Part shown: piece by piece, positions 31,001-46,000 of the stretch | Numbering within the stretch: the stretch's first letter is position 1 | Layout of the letters: each line of letters opens with the position of its first letter | Origin: Sinonovacula constricta | Lineage: Eukaryota > Mollusca > Bivalvia > Cardiida > Solecurtidae | Direction of reading: 5' to 3' | Length of the DNA: 64,000 nucleotides | NCBI GenBank assembly: GCA_007844125.1 | Contig: CM017556.1 | Location: forward strand, 69,397,360-69,461,359 | The notes under the pieces: generated by a model | The model's input: only the letters and a program-made list of their open reading frames with translations | What the model was told of the DNA's origin: nothing | Databases searched by the model: none | Translations under genes and position numbers: made by a program

Positions 31001-34000
31001 TTATGTTTTGAACACATGCAGCAGGCAGCTTTTAACCTTGCTGGCCTTTACACGGTTGAATGTATTGCTTTTTGTTTTTTATGTTAAGCATTTGAAACTG
31101 ATATTTTGTGGAGTTTGATGATAGAAGTAATAAAGGCATCTGCATTGGGTTTGGATTGTCTGGGTGTGAATCTGACATCATGTTTTACGTACATGTGAAC
31201 TCTCCTGCTTTTAGAGGGATACTCTCTCTTTTCAGGTTCAAAATTAATTGAAAATGAAGGGTGTTTTACATATTTTCAAGCTCCCTACGCTAAAACAGAT
31301 AACTTCCTTTTTTGTTTTTAATCTGAAAAATAAGAATTCACCCACTTTGCAAGTGCAGACAAAGTTCACATGTATGGTGTATGGTTCCCTTGATCAGGTA
31401 CCACATGGCTTCTGGTTCTGCCAATCAAAGTTCCAATGACAATTACATTTAAACTTATGTGTTTATAATCAATTTAGAAACAAAATAAACCATATCAACC
31501 ACCCATTTTTTCGGTAGAACCAGTACCCAGGTAGTATCTTCCAGGAACAATGTGCATCAAGTAGTCTTGATTTAGTCACTTGAATCTTGTGGTTGTTTAA
31601 GGCCTTAACCTGGAACTCTCAGACTCTGAGTTCAATATCTTAGCCTTCAGACCATGGCCACAGGTGCATGTGAAAGGTTACAGATTGAAGTTGAACTGAC
31701 TTACTTGCTTATCAACATAAAACTAATATAAAATCAACATAAAACAAAGAAGATGGATAAATAAACTCAACTATTTATTGTAAGATGTATGATGGAAAAT
31801 TTAAATCAAAGGTTTAATTTATAAAATTAATTTTGTTTAATGTGTCTTTATAACAAGATTGATTGTGTCAGGGTGGAGTAATAGCAAGTGTACCACCAAT
31901 CTTTGTTGACACTCGCATGTATTGTTGACACTGTGGGTGGTAAATTGAATCTCCCTGAACACAGCAAAGCAAACACATCTTAAATCTAATCCTTGATCAG
32001 TTCATGCTGTAAAGTCTGTCAAGAAAAGCCATCAAGTAATTATTGAGAAATCAGTGTGTAATTGAAATTTTATACAAGCAACAATCTGGGTTTAATTTAT
32101 TTTTAACCAGGTTAGGTTGTAACACAACTTGTATTACCTTTTTATAATCACACCTTTTGAATACTCATTGTAGTTTCTTTGTTAAGAAAGTCTTATCAGA
32201 TACGATAGACTGATTGAAAACTTCAATCTTGCATTGTAGTTATAGTTATATTCATTGAAATATTTATTTTGCAATTTAAATACAATTTGTTGAAAGGTTA
32301 AAGGCAAACCTCATTGTTTAAATATTGTTTAGAATGTTAAAGCCTATTGATTTCATTATTTATAACCTATCTAAGAACTTACCATTAACCTGTGGTCAAT
32401 TAGTGCATATACAGGTCAGTCAGTTCCTACTGGAAGTTGTCTGATCTAGCACTCCACTATTTACTTCTATTTTTTTAGAAAATGTCAATTTAATTTTGCA
32501 TTATGGTTTAGATGATGTTAAACAAAGATCGGCTAACAGAAAAGTTTTGTTAAGTAAAGGTAAGATGTAGACATGCATAATGTTTTGAATTTTCTAAAAT
32601 GCTATGTGACAAAGTGTACACATTTATCCAAAGGAGGGACAGTAAATGTTTTACTTAATGTTCTAATCATGCACATGAGTTTAGGTCCTCATATCCGTAT
32701 ATTGTTTACTGTAAATAACATTGTAAAATCACGTTTTGATAACTGTTGTCTGCTTCCCTACTCTAAAGATAATCCTGAGGCAACATCCCCTCCTTATATT
32801 AACTTAAAGTTATTCTTCATCACCAAAAGCTTAAAGGTCATTGTTCACCACCGAAAGGTCAGGTCTTCTTTCACCATCAAAAGCTCTTAGGACTTCTTTC
32901 ACCATTGAAAGCTCTACAGTCCTCCTTCACCTAGGAAAGCTGACAGTTACCATAGAAGCCAGATATTTGTTAATTCATATTGCATTACATTTAAATAATT
33001 TATGCCAGCTTCTATGCTCAGTCACTGGGTAATAGTAGAACTGTGTACAGACTCCACAACTCACAATAAAGTGAGATGGATGCATGGCATTTGACAATAG
33101 AATAAAGTAGAATCCAGAAGCTAGTGAGAGTGCATATTATATTATATGGAATGCCTTTACTGATGCTAAACGTGCCTTACAGCCATGGTATACAGGAAAT
33201 GACAAGAATGTCTGTCAATGAATACTGGCAGGCATGCTGACAGAATAATCAAACCCATACGCTTTTGTCTAAGAATACATTTGTTTTCGAGTGAACACAT
33301 TGCATATAGAAATATTGAATTAACTACAGTTTCCCTGCAAGAGTTCTTAAATTCTACGAAAAGTTTTTCATACTTTGTAATATAAGTACTGTCAAAGCAA
33401 TATTATTTTTTAAGAAACATTGTTTCTAACAAGGCTTTTGTAAATAATGGTTTGGTAACAGCTTCAAATATAGGATGTATCAGTTTAGTTAAAAACAAGT
33501 ATATCTGTTGACTTTGGACATCCATCATTATCATATTTAACATTTTAGTGAAAAGAAAATTCAGCCTCGTTCATTACTGATTTGGAGATGCATTATTCTG
33601 CAGCTTTATCAGACAATAAAAGGGATATAATGTAGATCTTTCTATTGGCATAGTTTATAGTGTAGCTTCAATTCAGAATTCAAATATTAAAGGAGAATAT
33701 AGTTTAGATTACAGAGGATAAGCATCGTGATATACATTTATTTTGGATTGCAGATCATTATTTCCAGCCATATTGTGATTATTGGCAGTGTGTGTGAAAT
33801 AATGTAATTTTTAAAAATAGAAGTCCCGACACCAAACAAATTGTATATTTCAAATAAACTTTTGTAAATTTATTTTATTACAAATATTACTGCTTTGGCA
33901 ATGCTGTTGATGTTTGAAAGTGTAGGATAAACACTTTTGCATTCCCAATACCCCATATTCCGCATGTCTGTTCACATTAATTTACATTATGACAATGGAC

Positions 34001-37000
34001 AATTTTAGTGGTTATTGGAAGCTGTTTTGAATGCTAAAGTTTTGAATTGAACAATAAATTGTGTCCATTTAAATTGCTCTACAGTGGTATGTAAAAACTG
34101 AAATAAAAAATAAAATTGACAAAGAACAAAATTTGGTTGGGAATCAACATTTTTGTAATTGTAAAGGGTCCAGGTAAGAAAGGGACTGTTCAGAAGTCAA
34201 TTGTGTCTCATAAGCAGACCCATTCAAAGAAGGACAAATCTACTAATATATTCAAATTACTGGTTGTTAGCATGGTTGGGGACATATATTTTGGATTACT
34301 GATTGTAAGCATGGTTAACACCATAAAGTTTGGATTACTGATTGTAAACGTGGTTGGGGACATATCGTTTGGATTACTAATTATAAGCATGGTTGGGGAC
34401 ATATATTTTGGATTACTGATTGTTAACACATTTGGAGACATATATTTTGGATTACAGGTTATAAGCATGGTTGGGGATATTTATTTTGGATTAGTGATTG
34501 TTAGCATGGTTGAAGACATATTGTTTGGATTACTGGTTGTAAATGTGGTTGTGGACGTATTGTTTGGATTACTGGTTGTTAGCATGGTTGGGGACGTATA
34601 TTTTAGATTACTGGTTGTTAGCATGGTTGGGGACATATAGTTTGCATTAATGATTGTAAGCATGGTTGGAGACATATATTTTGGAATACAGGTTGTTAGA
34701 ATGGCTGGGGACATATATTTTAGATTACTGATTGTTAGCATGGTTGAAGACATATAGTTTGGATGACTGATTGTAAACTTTGCTGGGGACATATAGTTTG
34801 GGTTACTGATTGTGAGGATGGTTGAGGGCGTATATTTTGGTTTACTGATAGTTAATATGGTTGGAGACATATATTTTTGATTACTGTTGTTAGCATGGTT
34901 GGGGAAATATATTTTGATTACAAGTTGTAAGCATGATTGAAGACTTATAGTTTGGATTACTGATTGTTAATTTGGTTGACAACATATAGTTTGGAATACT
35001 GATTGCTAATATGGTTAGGGACAAGCAGTTTGGATTACTGATTGTTAGCATGGATAGGGACGAATATTTTGGATTACTGATTGGTAACATGGTTGCTTCC
35101 CTCCTAACGTTCGGGGCTTAGAAGACAGCATTATGCCCGACTCGATGGTGTCAGTATAATGGACCAGCTAGGTTTAGTCACTGGGCACCTCCTTAATATA
35201 ATGATAGAAATATCGCTGCACAGTATCAGCAAAAATGCAAGCAAATCCAATTCCAATTGATGGTTGGGGACGTATATCTTAAATTACAGGTTGGTAGCAT
35301 GGTTGGGGACATATATTTTGGATTACTGATCATTTGCATGGTCTGGGACATATATTTGGATTGGTGATCATTTGCATGGTGGGAGACATATAATTTGATT
35401 GCTGACCATATGCATGCAGGGAGACATATACTTTGGATTGCTGATCATTAGTTTTGTTGGAGACATTTCTGTTTCTGCTTTTTAGTTATTGTTACAAGTA
35501 GACAGTATGCTTTTGTTTGTAAGATCAACACCATTTATGGAAAATGCCACATTATTTTTCTAAAATCCTCTGTAAATTTTATTGTTCATTTCCACCATAT
35601 ATCTGCAGACATCACACTGACTTTATTGAAGGCCTAGTAGAAATAATTGTGTTCAGACAGTAATTATTGTTGTGTTTGGGAATGTTTATGGTATAGTAAA
35701 GCTGGTACAAGTCTGTATGGTTTGGCTTTTAGATCATTTTTATGAAACTTGTCCTGAAAAGAAGTACTTAAAACTAAAGTATTGGATAATTATGAGCACT
35801 GTCCTGGACACAGCCACATCTGAGCAAGATTTCTGGAATAATGTTGATCATGTCGCCACCAATACTAAAAAAATAACAATATTTACTGGTACAGACACTG
35901 AGAATTATATAATGCTGGTTGTCTGATTATGCTGGTACAGCAGTCCACCAAGACATCATGCATAACCAAGCAAAACAGCCGCATTGATGCAGTTAAAACC
36001 ACACCACCTCCAGTAAAACAGTAGTATCGGTAGAAATATATTCATACTAAACTATTTATAGCACAGAAAACTGAACAAAACATTAGTGATAGATGTCCTT
36101 GGGCAACTTTATTAAAAACAACAGAAAACAACAACAAAACAAAAACAAAAAAAACCCACACACGCCAATATTTAAAGTATTTATACCTTTTATTGTTCTT
36201 ATTATGTTATAGCTTATATTAACTCCTATTTATATGTAATGTTTTATTGTTTAATTTCCACAACAATTGTTTGATTGCAAGAAAATTGTGGCATCCAACT
36301 AAGGATAAATATGGTGAGATATTGAGTTTCTTGCTTCAGTGTGCTAGAAAAATAGCCACCTTGTGTACCATTTTAAAGAAAGCTGGGTTCAATATACTGG
36401 TGATAAAACATTGAGTAAAGCATTTTTTTCAGTTTCATCATTTTAGTTTCCAATCTGCGAAAAAGAAATTTATCAAAGCAGTTAACAGTTTTTTGAAAAC
36501 TCGATGTGATTTGATTGTAATGCTCTTTGTGAAAGAATTTATGCTGAAAGCTTCTTATTCAACAAAAAATGACATCAACAACTCGTAGAGTTTAATTTTA
36601 AAAACAAGCAATACATATAAGCACTTTTTGATTAAAATTAAGCACTTATAAACATGTTTCAGATTGTTAACATCAAATAAATTGCTGCTGTTATTGACTT
36701 CTTTACAGTTACTGTAAGAGAATTGACAAGGTTGTAATTAAAAGGCTTAGAGTGTGCAAACAATCACATTCACTCGAGCCATATTTGTTATTGTGGTCAG
36801 CTGATTAATGACACTTGTATAATTGTACAAGCGAACAGACGAAAAAGTATTACGACAAAAAATAAATGGTTCAATTATGACTGTCAGGAAGCTCGGAAAA
36901 AGTTTAACCACGCACGCAACCGTTTTAGAAATAACAAATCTGTAGAAAACAAACAGGAATTTATAAGAAAAAGATCGGAATATAACAAAATAAAGCGAAA

Positions 37001-40000
37001 AGCAAAACATAGATTTAAACAAACTGAAGGAAAGCGGTTAACTATGCTCGCAAAAGATAAACCTAGGGAATTTTGGAAAAATATTAAAAAGCAGTATTGT
37101 AAACAACCACCAACCTCACAAACATTAACTGTTGAAGATATTTACCAACATTTTAACGAATTATATGATTTTAATCCTGTAAATGAGAATCCGGAACCGT
37201 AAGTCCTTAACTATAATGACGAGGATCTTGACGGCGAGTTTACGGAAAGGGAACTTAAACAGGCCATATTTTCTCAAAACAATAACAAAAGCCCGGGATT
37301 AGATAAAATAACAGCGGAAATTTTAAAAAGCTCTTACGAAGTAATAGCACCTTGTTTATTGAAACTATATAATACAGTTTTTACAAGTGGAAATTACCCT
37401 AGCTCATGGGGCGAAGGAATAATAACTCCAATATTCAAAGGCGGTAATCCCGACGATAGCAAAAACTATCGCGGTATAACACTTATAAATATAATTGCAA
37501 AGGTCTACTCACAACTTTTACTAAACCGGTTAACAAAATGGAGCGTTAAACATGAGAAAGTAATAGACAACCAATATGGATTTCAAAAGGGAAAATCCAC
37601 AACCGATTGTATCTTTATTTTACACTCACTCATTTATAAAACCCTTCAAAGTCACAAAAAACTATACGTCGCCTTCCTCGACTGGGAGAAAATGTACGAT
37701 AGGATAGATAGATATTACCTATGGCAAAAATTAATAAGCGAAAAAGTAAGTTCTAAAATGATAACAGCTATAAAGTCTATGTATAATTGTGTAAAGTCAT
37801 GCATACGATACAAGGGACATAAATCTAACTTCATTGACTCAAAACTTGGCGTGAAACAAGGGGACCCTTCAAGTAGTTTACTTTGTCTCCTATTCATTAA
37901 TGATATATTAGAACATATAAACTCAGATGTAGATGGTATTATGACACTTGATGATGTAAAGATATTCCTTCCATTATTCGCAGACGACGCGGCGCTCTTT
38001 GCACAAAACCCACGTTCTCTACAATCAATGTTATGTGATATTGAAACATATTGTGTAGAATGGGGCTTAAAACTAAATGTCAATAAGACAAAATGTATGA
38101 TTTTTGAACAGGGACGATCAACGAATTATGATTTTTACATCTATAACACACGAATAGAGCTTGTTGATTCCTTCAAATATTTAGGAGTACACCTATTTAA
38201 GAACAATAAATGGAACAGAACACAAAAGAGAATAGCGTCTCACGCAGCAAGTTCATTACATAACCTATTTATAACATGTAATCAACTTGATCTAAAAACT
38301 TCACAGAAACTCAAATTATTTGATCGTCTTATTTCACCAATACTAAACTACTCAGCAGGCGTATGGGGCTATTGTAGCTCTAAGGAAATTGAAAATATAC
38401 ATACAAAGTTTTGCAGAAAGTTATTATACGTAAAGAAAAGTACAAACTTAAACACCCTATATGGAGAATTAGGTAGAGTGCCTATGTTTGTACAGCGTAA
38501 AATAATACTGATTAAATATTGGACAAAAATTATCACAAAACATGAAAATAGCTTGTTATATAAAACATACGAAATGTTAAAACGCACCGTAGATAACAGA
38601 TTTATCGATAGTAGTAATTGGGCTTACCAAATAAAACTTATGCTAGAGCGTATTGGACTCGGCAATGTTTGGTTAGAGCAACAAAGTTCACCACTTGTAA
38701 TGCAACAAATAGAAAGACGGATATACGATAATTATTACCAAACGTGGTATGCAAACATAAATAATACACCGAAACTAGAAACATATTGCATATTTAAACA
38801 TAATTTTGAATTTGAAGAATACTTGGACTATATTAATGATAAAAAATTACGAATAGCTTTAACAAAAATCAGAGTATCTAGTCATGATTTACTTATTGAA
38901 GTAGGAAGATATACCAATATACCGAGAAATCAACGCATTTGTCAAAATTGTACTATGAATGTTGTAGAATCCGAATATCATGTTCTTTTAGTTTGCAATA
39001 AATACAGAGATATAAGAAAACAGTTTTTAAAACCATATTTTTGCCACTGGCCAACTTTACAAAAGTTTGAAACACTTTTATGTAATAAATCTCGAATTGT
39101 CCAGAAAAGTATAGCTAAATATATTTGTGCTGCTAAATAAGCTACGTAATCAATTAAATTAATATTATGTTATAACACTATATTTGTACTTGTATTTTCA
39201 CATTGTTTAAAATGATGATTTATAGTCATTATTGCTTCTCTGTAAATTTCTTGTCTTTGTGAATTTATTTCATGTTGTTGCTATAAATGTATGTACATTT
39301 AATGCAATAAACTTTATGTATGTATGTATGTATGTATAATTGAAGCACCTGGTCTCATCATGGCCCTAGTAGTTAAGAATTAGGAATGATTGATTTTTTT
39401 CTATAATAACTTTTCCAGGTACATGTAGTGAGGTGCCCTGTTTTTTTGAGGTTGTTGGACAATAATATAAATAAACAAAAAACAGTTTTGAATAAAGTGC
39501 ACCATTTAGCAGGGTGTCCCCCACTAAGCATGGTGGTCCTTTTGCAAGGATTTACTAAAATGAATTTATGGTAATTTAAAAAAGCTTATTGTCTTGGGTT
39601 ATGGGCTTCTTTTTGGCATTTCTAAAGTTGTGCCACGTTTGTTTATGAACTGTGACATAATGCTTATGTTTTGATATCTTATTGTTTTAATATGAAGTTT
39701 TTGTTTCAGTTACTTTAAGTATTTGATTGTTTCAATAACTTCAGGTATTTGATACAACAAGGAAGGTCACTTACAAGAACTTGCCACTTTGGTTGAAGGA
39801 GCTTCGAGAATACAGGCCAGAAATACCATGTCTATGCAGTGGTAATAAAATAGATGGTGAGTAAATAATTTTAAAAAATGTATTTTTATAAATTGATCAT
39901 GTAGATGTCCTTCCAGTTGTCACTTACCTGCAGGAATTCAAAGACTTGTCTGCTCATTACCAATAAAGAACACTATTCTACTGCCAAGTTACTGCCCTGA

Positions 40001-43000
40001 TAGCTGTAAAAGGCTGTGAGTAGTTGCATATTCCAATGCCCACTGTGCTTTAATGGATTTATTTTTGTCTTTAATCTGCCACGGTGTTTGTGTGTGCCTG
40101 TATGAACTTTTAAAAAGTAAAACATCAAAGAGCAATGACTACTGGTAATTGCCTTAGGGTGTAACCAAAGCCACACTGGATGACTTATCCCATTCATTAT
40201 ACTTTTTACAATTATTTTGGTTCTTTGCACTGCCAGTAATACTCGGCCAGTTTCCTGTGCCATTGATGTTTGCATTCCTAATTAGCATACAACGGAAGTA
40301 AAGGGTGAAGAAGCATATCCTGTTTTTACAGCGAGTTTAAGTTGATTCTCATGTAAACAAGAACAAGGCAGTAACAATAAAACCAATGAGATCCAAACAG
40401 AGTCTAACCAACAGTCTTTGAGAATATCACACATATCAAGCAAAATAGTCTGCAGATATCAGACTGACTCCAGTAATGTTGCACATGTCAGATAAATTAA
40501 TCTGCAGATATCAGACTCACCCCTATAATGTAACACATATCAAATAAAGTAGTCTGCAGATATCAGACTGACTCCAGTAATATCACATGTATCAAAGAAG
40601 TCTGCAGATATCAGACTCACCCCAGTAATGTAACACATATCAAATAAGGTAGTCTGCAGATATCAGACTCACTCCACTAATGTCACACATATCAGACAAA
40701 GAAGTCTATAGATATCAGACTCTCTCCAGTAATGTCGTACATATCATACAAAGGAGTCTCCAGATATCAGACTCACTCCAGTAATGTCACACGTATCAGA
40801 CAAAGGAATCTCCAGGTATGATATTCACCCCAGTAATGTAACACATTTCAGACAAAGGAGTCTCCAGATATCAGACTCACTCCAGTAATGTTGTACATAT
40901 CATACAAAGGAATCTCCAGATGTGATATTCACCCCAGTAATGTAACACATATCAGACAAAGGAGTCTCCAGATATCAGACTCTCTCCAGTAATGTCGTAC
41001 ATATCATACAAAGGAGTCTCCAGATATCAGACTCACTCCAGTAATGTCACACGTATCAGACAAAGGAATCTCCAGATGTGATATTCACCCCAGTAATGTA
41101 ACATATCAGACAAAGGAGTCTCCAGATATCAGACTCACTCCAGTAATGTCACACGTATCAGACAAAGGAATCTCCAGATGTGATATTCACCCCAGTAATG
41201 TAACACATATCAGACAAAGGAGTCTCCAGATATCAGACTCACTCCAGTAATGTCACACGTATCAGACAAAGGAATCTCCAGGTATGATATTCACCCCAGT
41301 AATGTAACACATTTCAGACAAAGGAGTCTCCAGATATCAGACTCACTCCAGTAATGTTGTACATATCATAAAAAGGAGTCTCCAGATATCAGACTCACTC
41401 CAGTAATGTCACACGTATCAGACAAAGGAATCAGATATGATATTCACCCCAGTAATGTAACACATTTCAGACAAAGGAGTCTCCAGATATCAGACTCACT
41501 CCAGTAATGTCACACGTATCAGACAAAGGAATCTCCAGGTATGATATTCACCCCAGTAATGTAACACATTTCAGACAAAGGAGTCTCCAGATATCAGACT
41601 CACTCCAGTAATGTTGTACATATCATACAAAGGAGTCTCCAGATATCAGACTCACTCCAGTAATGTCACACGTATCAGACAAAGGAATCAGATATGATAT
41701 TCACCCCAGTAATGTAACACATTTCAGACAAAGGAGTCTCCAGATATCAGACTCACTCCAGTAATGTCACACGTATCAGACAAAGGAATCTCCAGATGTG
41801 ATATTCACCCCAGTAATGTAACACATATCAGACAAAGGAGTCTCCAGATATCAGACTCACTCCAGTAATGTCACACGTATCACACAAAGGAATCTCCAGA
41901 TGTGATATTCACCCCAGTAATGTAACACATATCAGACAAAGGAGTCTCCAGATATCAGACTCTCTCCAGTAATGTCGTACATATCATACAAAGGAGTCTC
42001 CAGATATCAGACTCACTCCAGTAATGTCACACGTATCAGACAAAGGAATCTCCAGGTATGATATTCACCCCAGTAATGTAACACATATCAGACAAAGGAG
42101 TCTCCAGATATCAGACTCACTCCAGTAATGTTGTACATATCATACAAAGGAGTCTCCAGATATCAGACTCACTCCAGTAATGTCACACGTATCAGACAAA
42201 GGAATCAGATATGATATTCACCCCAGTAATGTAACACATATCAGACAGAGAAGTCTGCAGATATCAGACTGACTCCAGTATTGTCATAACTACCTGAAAG
42301 TAAATTATAAACCAATACAATAAATGTATATTTTACTTGATCGGCTAATCTCGTTTCTGTTTTTCTTCACATCTGTTGGTGTGAATAATTGCTGATATTT
42401 TGTAGAATGAGAAATAAAAAAAAACAAAAAAACATACAGATTTATATGTACCATAATGGTCACAGCAATGTTGCATGAAAGCTTGTACATATTTCTTTAC
42501 TTCACAGATGGTGGTTTATACATATATGCTATAAATTAACCACTGAATATCATGTATTACATTGTGTGGGCAGGCACATCAGAAAATGTTGTGAAGAACA
42601 TGGACATCAATCATATATGAAGCTCTGAATGGCCAAAATTTTGTCATAATAGTTCATTGAGGTAGCATGGGGGATGTTGAATGTACATTTATTGAGCAAT
42701 TTGTTCAAGAATTTCTAATTTTATTGTTGTGATAAGTTTGTGTTTACTAACTTTCTGTCACTGACAAAATAGGTTTACAACATTCAAAAACTTCTTTGTC
42801 TGTTATCACTTATAAGTTCAAGCAAAGCACTTAATACTGGTTGGATATAAAAGATCAAAATTGTATTATATTAAGGCCATGCCAAAAAACTTACTTTTTA
42901 GAGCATTGAATAATATCACAGTTTTCACAGTGGTTTGATCATTTATCTTGATTATAATTATACAAGCCATGCTACTTGACCTGGAAGTGCAATCAGTACA

Positions 43001-46000
43001 GCATCGGCTCCAGATACGAGAGGTCCCGGGTACGAACCCGGGCTGTGACATACCAAAGTCGTAAAAATGGTAGTGCTATAGCTCCCTTGCTAAACCTCAA
43101 GCAAATATAAGGGTAGTGTCATGACTGGTTGGCCCAGTGTCAGGATAATTTGACTGGGTGTGGTATCATGCCAGGTGTTCACGGCATGCTATTCACATTG
43201 AAGGCAGCACTATATCTGCTTCAAGTGAACAAGGTCTCCAGATATCTGAAATACTGCTGGTGGGATGGTAAACTCTTTAAATTAACAAATATTGCACATA
43301 AGGCATCAACATTTTTCTTTTGAAATATTCAAGAGTAGAGTAGGAGTAGACAATCATAATTTTTCCCAATTCTGGAAGGATGTGTTTTTTTTCAAAGGTA
43401 TAACACATGGCAGATCAGAAAGTTCAGAGATATTGGAGTTATGAGTTGCTCATTACATTTATTTAAAGCTGAGAGAATATTTGTCACGACTGTTTTGTTA
43501 TAATCTAAACATTCTCATGTTATTGTGTTTTAATATTCTTTCTGATTTTATTGTATTCCTCAAAGTCAAATTATCATATTGTCTCCACAATCTATCTTGT
43601 GTTTATTGATATTTTTATAAGACAAATATGCAAATAATTTTCTTTTTTCAGTTGACTACAGTGTAACAAAGAAGAGCTTTGGATTCGCAAAGAAACATAA
43701 GATGCCCTTCTATTTTGTATCTGCATCTGATGGAACTAATGTAGTCAGGGTATGTACTACTTTGCATAAAGATTGTAGGGGAATGGCAGAACTGTTCTCA
43801 GAGCTCAGAAAAACTGATTGGAGATGAGTCATTTATAGAGCCTTTTCTATATTCCTACACAATAATGACTAAAGTACTTTTAAAACCAGTTTTATGATCA
43901 TTGATACTTTGCATAATGTTTTCATTGCACTGATATCTATTTCAAATTAGATGTATTATGCACTGTAGGACATTTTCATAGCCATATTTTGTGGATACTG
44001 GTGCTATTGTGTGAAATCCATAGTCTCAAGGTCAAATGAGACAATATGCATTAATTGGCCTTAGATCAAACACAAATTTAGATGTGAATAGCACATTATA
44101 GAAGGGAACAATTTATGACTGATCATTGATGGCAATACACAATACTGTTTGGCTATAATTGAGTCATTATACTGCTTGTTTATTTATAACTATCTTTAAT
44201 TAAAAAGAATAAAGTGGTAATAAAACAAAATAATGTAGATAAAATTGTATATTACATGTATTCAAAGTATATAAAACCTGTGTGTACATACATTACAATA
44301 AAAAAAATTGATAAAATAGCATTTTGGAATTGGATAATTTACAGTATGTTTCTTTTGTTAAGGTATTAATTTACACGTGTCATCTATTCACATATATTAT
44401 AATATAGCATCTTTGTTACATGTGTATAATCTTCTACAATTATCTATTTGGCAGATGTTTAATGATGCAATTCGAGCAGCTGTGGCCTATAAGAATGACA
44501 GTACAGACTTCATGGATGAGATTATGAGAGAACTAGAGGTAAGTCAACTATCCTTTATATTGCTATAAGAACATCATTTAGCTTTAATTTTGGACAAGAT
44601 ACTCATCCGATAGAAGGCAGACTGCTGAGCCGACTGGCCATCAGTCTGGCATTGTCAACATTTTGTCTTCACATTTATATATTCCAGAAAAAAGTCTTCC
44701 ACTCAAGTTTACTTCAAACAAGGCATATGATGACACAGAGTGTTGTGATGAAATAACAACTCTTGCCATTGAAGTATTTTAACTCTACTTTCAAAAGCAG
44801 AGCTGTTGTCATGACCTTCTTGTTTGGCATTGGTATCTGCTTTGGTTAAACCACTTTGTCAATGTTCATTTCTCAAAAAAAAGTTTCCTTTTAAACTTTA
44901 CATATTCTTTCAATATCAAAAGGGACACCCAGTGCAAAAAGGCAGGTTATCTTAAATTTCAGTTTGTATAGTTATGTGCCCTTTTTAAGTTAAAATTGTC
45001 ATTATACTATCCAGCACTGAGAAAATTGGAGCATGCTCTCTATGTATAGCCCTTGTTTAATTTCCCTGTGTTTCTGGTCTTGTCCAGATCATTACTTGGT
45101 CTTTTTCTGATTGATTCATTTCAAACTTCAAGTATAAAAGCTTCTTAGTAAACAATGTACCTAGCACAAGTCTAATTTCTCTTCATATTTTACATTTTTT
45201 TTCATCCACTTGTTTTTTGGTTTGTCTAACTAATCTACTCTTTTCCCTGGACTGGATTGGTTTCAAAATTTTAAATACAAGTAGCTTGAGTTAATGAGAA
45301 TTCCAGAGCACAAAAACAATTACTACTGTTCATGATTTTTTTCATCCAGAGGGAGAGAAAGTTCCAAAATAAATGAGATTTCCAGCCTTTCCCTTGCTAG
45401 TCATTTATTTGTACCTACTCAAGTTCTGAAAATTCAAAACAAATCTATCAATTTGGGTGTTAGCAGACTAATGTTTTTAATTCTTGATTGGTTCCCTAGA
45501 GAGGAAAATGAGAGAATGGTTGAAAGTAATCTTTTTAGTCTGTTAAAAGGTTTTATAAAAAAAGTTAATGGGAGTGCAATTTACTGAAATCATTTATACC
45601 TTTCTGCAATTTTTCTCTTGGTTTTGAGGGGACATGTCAAAATAATCTGACACTTCTATAACTTGTTTCATTATGACTAAGATAAGTCATTGCAAGACCC
45701 AATGATGGAGATTATAAACTATATTATTGACTTAAGTATGAGAACCTTAAGGAAATTTAGTTTGAAATCCATTTTATGTTAACAGTTGATAAAAAGGTCT
45801 TGAATCATTTCTTTAATCTGAGTTGATGCAGTTGTTTGCAGGTATGCTTATTCAGAATGCAACTGCCAATTGCTGCATTGATCACGTTATTGGCAAGTGT
45901 TGTTATGTTGTTTGTAAGATAATGCAGAAAATGTTTGAATATTTCAGAACTTTGATGTAAACTAAGAGTCAGCCCACAAACAAGGTATTAAAGAGCACTA

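Larger units (their letters stand above)
30563..39744 (+). other. RABL2 intron 4 (9.2 kb)
   Basis: The longest RABL2 intron. It holds a minor degenerate tandem repeat (32840-32950), a 39-bp minisatellite split by a SINE fragment (34250-35465) and a non-LTR retrotransposon (about 36738-39337). 30600-32800, 33050-34200 and 35500-36700 show nothing I can name. Confidence 0.6.
39857..43651 (+). other. RABL2 intron 5
   Basis: A 3.8-kb intron, half of it a minisatellite (40430-42295), followed by SINE family B copy 2 (42965-43273). The remainder is plain. Confidence 0.6.

Noticed and set aside
31600..31670. Possible tRNA-like or SINE remnant
   Set aside because: It has a vague tRNA-Ser-like look on the minus strand but no acceptable B box and no second copy in the window.
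34116..35090. Long open frames on both strands with 13-residue repeats
   Set aside because: By-products of a 39-bp minisatellite. Both strands are open, which argues against coding.
40430..42295. CRISPR-like alternation of repeats and spacers
   Set aside because: The intervening sequences are themselves repeated variants of the monomer, and the context is an animal intron.
42965..43050. Functional tRNA gene
   Set aside because: The T-arm-like hairpin is good, but the acceptor stem and anticodon arm are not, and the sequence is the head of a SINE with another copy at 3886-4175.
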